Positions 41,067 to 43,448 of a stretch of 43,448 nucleotides of DNA are shown in pieces. The translations under genes were made by a program, and so were the position numbers. Each line of letters opens with the position of its first letter. Within the stretch, counting starts at the first letter, position 1. Source of the DNA: Thermoplasmata archaeon (lineage in GTDB: Archaea; Thermoplasmatota; Thermoplasmata; Thermoplasmatales; Thermoplasmataceae). The notes beneath the pieces were generated by a model. The model did not search any database and had not been told where the DNA came from. It worked only from the letters and a program-made list of their open reading frames with translations. Location of the stretch: the NCBI GenBank assembly GCA_021792655.1, contig JAJYUG010000005.1:6405-49852 (forward strand). Reading direction: 5' to 3'.

Positions 41067-42311
41067 ATGGAGTTCAAGACCGCATACAAAATACCGGCGT
41101 CGCTGTGCATAAGGTGCAGGGGGGCAAAGATGCTATGCGGACTTTCCTACTGCCCGATTTCGGTGAAGAATCTCCTTCAGCCGAAGATAGCAAGATTCAA
41201 CGGGACGGAAATAAGCGGATCAACCCCTCCTTCAATTTTTGTCGGGAGATATGGGTATCCCAAGGTTAACATCTATCCATCAGCCCCAAACATTCATGGG
41301 GATACCAGCGGATATGAAGACCCCTCAAAATGGATGAATGTGGATATGGAGGAGTTCCTCTCAATGAGACTATCACTGCTGAGGGGAGGAATGGAAGTGA
41401 ACGTAAAGAATATCTCCGATCCAGGGAAGACGCTTCAGGATATACAGGTGATGACGCTATCCGAGAAGCCTGTGGAGGTTGAAATGGAATTCACGAAGAA
41501 CATTAACAATGCAAAGATTGTTCTGGATGAGCATGTTGCCCCTATGGGCCCTTCGGCTCCTGTCAAGAAGCTCACCATTGGCAATGGCAAAATAGAGGGA
41601 TTTGTGGAGAGGATATACTCAGAGGACGACCTTCTCGCAGTGGAAGGGATCAACACCATGTACAGGAGGGGAGTAGACGTCACCAGGATTTCCAAGATAC
41701 TCAGCGTCGGGGCGCTCGGGGTTAGAAAGCAGAGAAAAGCCGTTCCAACAAGATGGGCGATAACTGCTGCGGACAAGAATGTCTCTGACCAGCTTACAGA
41801 CGAGATCAAGGAAAAGCCACAGCTCGGAGAATACCTGGCCTACGTGAGGAAGACGCCGGGAAATCTCTTCACCGCAATACTCTCTCCCAGAAACTGGATG
41901 TTTGAATGGGGGGAAGCTTGGTATCCGGGAAGCACGTGGAACCAGTGGAGCGACACGCCGTTTGTCGAGATTGACTACGAAATGTATGGCGGGAGAAAGG
42001 ATTACCCGGGAATAGGCGGTTGCTACTACGCTTCCAAGCTGGCGGCACTTGAAGCGCTTAAGGGCCTGAACAGGCAGGGTTCTGCTACCCTTTGGAGGGA
42101 GATATACCCGGGCTTCAACCTGCCTGTGGGCGTTTGGTATGTCAGGGAAAACGTGAGGGAGATGTTCCGGTCGAAGCCGGAAAGATTCAGCAGCTATCAG
42201 GAAGCCCTGAAATATATAGCCTCCTTCCTTACAGTTCCGGTTAACAAGTGGAGGCAGAAATCAGGGCTCGACCAGATACTGTATTACGGTGGGCTTGACA
42301 GGTTTCTCTGA
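41067..42311 (+). CDS. Nre-family archaeal DNA-repair protein
   Basis: 414 residues. The N-terminal zinc finger is Cys14-x2-Cys17-x6-Cys24-x4-Cys29 in ASLCIRCRGAKMLCGLSYCP, followed by the conserved FVGRYGYPKVNIYPSAP that defines the Nre family. Nre proteins have been linked to DNA damage tolerance and PCNA in archaea; no clear PCNA-interacting motif is visible at this C-terminus (LDQILYYGGLDRFL is a weak fit). The TATA-like GCTTTAATAG is about 29 bases before the ATG. Eleven bases separate it from the radical SAM gene, so they form an operon. Confidence 0.9.
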   Translation: MEFKTAYKIPASLCIRCRGAKMLCGLSYCPISVKNLLQPKIARFNGTEISGSTPPSIFVGRYGYPKVNIYPSAPNIHGDTSGYEDPSKWMNVDMEEFLSMRLSLLRGGMEVNVKNISDPGKTLQDIQVMTLSEKPVEVEMEFTKNINNAKIVLDEHVAPMGPSAPVKKLTIGNGKIEGFVERIYSEDDLLAVEGINTMYRRGVDVTRISKILSVGALGVRKQRKAVPTRWAITAADKNVSDQLTDEIKEKPQLGEYLAYVRKTPGNLFTAILSPRNWMFEWGEAWYPGSTWNQWSDTPFVEIDYEMYGGRKDYPGIGGCYYASKLAALEALKGLNRQGSATLWREIYPGFNLPVGVWYVRENVREMFRSKPERFSSYQEALKYIASFLTVPVNKWRQKSGLDQILYYGGLDRFL

Positions 42312-42322
42312 AAGAGGGATCC

Positions 42323-43189
42323 ATGGTACGAAGGATAAATATCATAGAGGTAACAGCAAAGAGCGCTCTTTCCAAGTCTGGACTCCCGGAGCTTGACTAC
42401 GCCCTGAACCCATACATGGGATGCATGCACTCCTGCGTGTACTGCTTCGCAATAGATTTCACTTCCAACGCGCGGGCAAGAGATGACTGGGGAGGCACTG
42501 TGGCGGTCAGGACAAATCTAATTGATGTGCTCAGACGGGAAGTGAGAACAGCAAGGAGGGGAATTGTAGGAATTTCTACCATCACAGATCCATACCAGGC
42601 AATAGAGGGTCGATATATGCTGACGAGGAAAGCCGTTAAGTTACTGGCGGAGAATGGGTTCAGGGTTTCGATCCAGACTAAATCCCCCCTTGTTGTCAGG
42701 GACATGGACATACTGACGCAACATCCCCGTTCCATTGATGTGGGAATGACGGTAACAACGATGGATAGTAAGGCGTGGAAACTTATCGAACCGGGAAGTC
42801 CTTCACCGGCATCCCGTATTAAAGCCCTTTCCTCCATTCAGTCTAATGGCGTGAAGACATGGATTTTCCTTGGGCCTATTCTGAAGGGAGTGAACGACGC
42901 GAGGGAAAGCATTTGGAAGGTTATTGATAAAGCACGCGAAACAGGAACGAGAATTATTTATGACAGATACCAGCCGTACAGAGGTTCATCAGAACTGATT
43001 AGGGGAATAGGCCTGAACATTTCAGATTTTAGCAGGACACAGGAAAACGACAGATGGTGGGAATCCACCAGAAACGCTATAGAAAGCATCTGTGATTCCA
43101 TGGGTGTGACCTGCACATACCAGCCGGAAGAATGGAAATATGAGAGGAACGTGAATTACGGTTCCATTTTCCAGGATAACTTTCAGTGA
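42323..43189 (+). CDS. SplB-like radical SAM protein
   Basis: 288 residues. The cluster motif is Cys34-x3-Cys38-x2-Cys41 in NPYMGCMHSCVYCFA, the pattern of the group related to spore photoproduct lyase. Later conserved parts are ITDPYQAIE, LTRKAVKLLAENGFRVSIQTKS and the RIKALSSIQSNGVKTWIFLGPILKGVND stretch. There is no SPASM domain. Spore photoproduct lyase repairs thymine dimers, but most members of the wider group have unknown substrates. Sharing an operon with an Nre gene hints at DNA repair, an inference from context only. Confidence 0.87.
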   Translation: MVRRINIIEVTAKSALSKSGLPELDYALNPYMGCMHSCVYCFAIDFTSNARARDDWGGTVAVRTNLIDVLRREVRTARRGIVGISTITDPYQAIEGRYMLTRKAVKLLAENGFRVSIQTKSPLVVRDMDILTQHPRSIDVGMTVTTMDSKAWKLIEPGSPSPASRIKALSSIQSNGVKTWIFLGPILKGVNDARESIWKVIDKARETGTRIIYDRYQPYRGSSELIRGIGLNISDFSRTQENDRWWESTRNAIESICDSMGVTCTYQPEEWKYERNVNYGSIFQDNFQ

Positions 43190-43224
43190 ACACTTTTATA
43201 TTGAACGTTGTCCATTGTCATCCT

Positions 43225-43448
43225 ATGGCTGAGAGAACAATAGCCGGTACATTGCTCGTGGCATTTGGAATTATTGCAATTATCTCGATATTCCTCCCGT
43301 GGTGGTTCATCACAGGCAATGTCCTGGGGTTTCCGGGCCATGGAACTACGACGTTCCTATACCCATTCTATACGATCCCGTCAAGCAGTTCATCCATTCC
43401 GGTGTATTTCCCAGTATCCGGTACACTTACGCTTATATCCGGCCTGCT
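43225..43448 (+). CDS. Membrane protein, truncated by the window end
   Basis: The frame starts at ATG 43225 and is open to the last base (74 codons seen). One strong helix lies at residues 8-28 (GTLLVAFGIIAIISIFLPWWF), then a proline/serine-rich extracytoplasmic loop with many tyrosines and threonines, then what may be the start of a second helix. The TATA-like CTTTTATATT (43193-43202) is about 27 bases before the ATG, supporting this start. The family cannot be named from the fragment. Confidence 0.65.
   Translation, partial: MAERTIAGTLLVAFGIIAIISIFLPWWFITGNVLGFPGHGTTTFLYPFYTIPSSSSSIPVYFPVSGTLTLISGL

Noticed and set aside
42240-42311. PCNA-interacting (PIP) motif at the C-terminus of the Nre protein
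   Set aside because: LDQILYYGGLDRFL has a glutamine and hydrophobic residues but lacks the aromatic pair at the required spacing.
1-43448. CRISPR arrays, insertion sequences, integrases, phage genes, rRNA genes
   Set aside because: No regularly spaced repeats, transposase or integrase motifs, or rRNA segments were seen in either strand.

Overview
The window is a gene-dense piece of a chromosome from a member of the Thermoplasmatales (Euryarchaeota) or a close relative. The reasons are archaeal informational genes (aIF2 gamma, S6e, archaeal DnaG, a Kae1-Bud32 fusion, Nre), TATA boxes about 22-32 bases ahead of start codons with few ribosome-binding sites, and a bacterial HU-type histone substitute (HTa), which is the hallmark of this order. 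No rRNA, insertion sequence, integrase, CRISPR array or origin was seen. One tRNA gene, tRNA-Gly(UCC), lies at the left end.

Layout. 1-1.9 kb: tRNA-Gly and a GntR/YtrA-type repressor with its membrane-protein partner. 1.9-5.5 kb: a solitary histidine ammonia-lyase and a bacterial-type threonyl-tRNA synthetase carrying an extra zinc ribbon. 5.5-9.0 kb: a complete fixC-fixX-etfB-etfA electron-transfer operon. 9.1-14.2 kb: a HhH-GPD glycosylase, the S6e/aIF2 gamma operon, Kae1-Bud32, a HAM1 nucleotide pyrophosphatase and a small membrane protein. 14.3-19.7 kb: spermidine synthase, HTa, a radical SAM/SPASM enzyme, an MFS transporter, a small unknown protein and an endonuclease IV-like protein. 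19.9-24.5 kb: DnaG overlapping a Lon-like ATPase that lacks a protease domain, then an M61 peptidase. 24.5-29.9 kb: two HTH regulators, a possible TraB-like protein, RlmE, glycine cleavage H protein, ThpR, another winged-helix regulator and type I dehydroquinase. 29.9-34.7 kb: MarC, a GAPN-type aldehyde dehydrogenase, a ChrB-type domain protein and a DUF47-PiT phosphate pair. 34.7-40.4 kb: an accessory-looking block of two family 2 glycosyltransferases, a split-barrel/methyltransferase fusion, a methyltransferase with a zinc ribbon, and a nucleotidyltransferase; this is a candidate surface glycan or lipid modification locus. 40.4-43.4 kb: a four-helix membrane protein, an Nre DNA-repair protein paired with an SplB-like radical SAM enzyme, and a truncated membrane protein.

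Gene starts. Many starts could be settled by the fixed spacing from TATA box to start codon, including several GTG and TTG starts. Clear Shine-Dalgarno sequences are few (HTa, DnaG, the 28.7-29.1 kb regulator). Where the promoter position rules out the longest reading frame, I give the shorter start.

The most interesting items are: a single TATA element placed symmetrically 27 bases from two divergent starts (gcvH and thpR); the zinc ribbon in ThrRS; the DnaG-ATPase overlap; the split-barrel/methyltransferase fusion; the Nre-radical SAM pair; a PiT transporter lacking both signature aspartates; and a palindromic operator in the GntR promoter. All family assignments come from reading motifs by eye and none has been tested by a database search.
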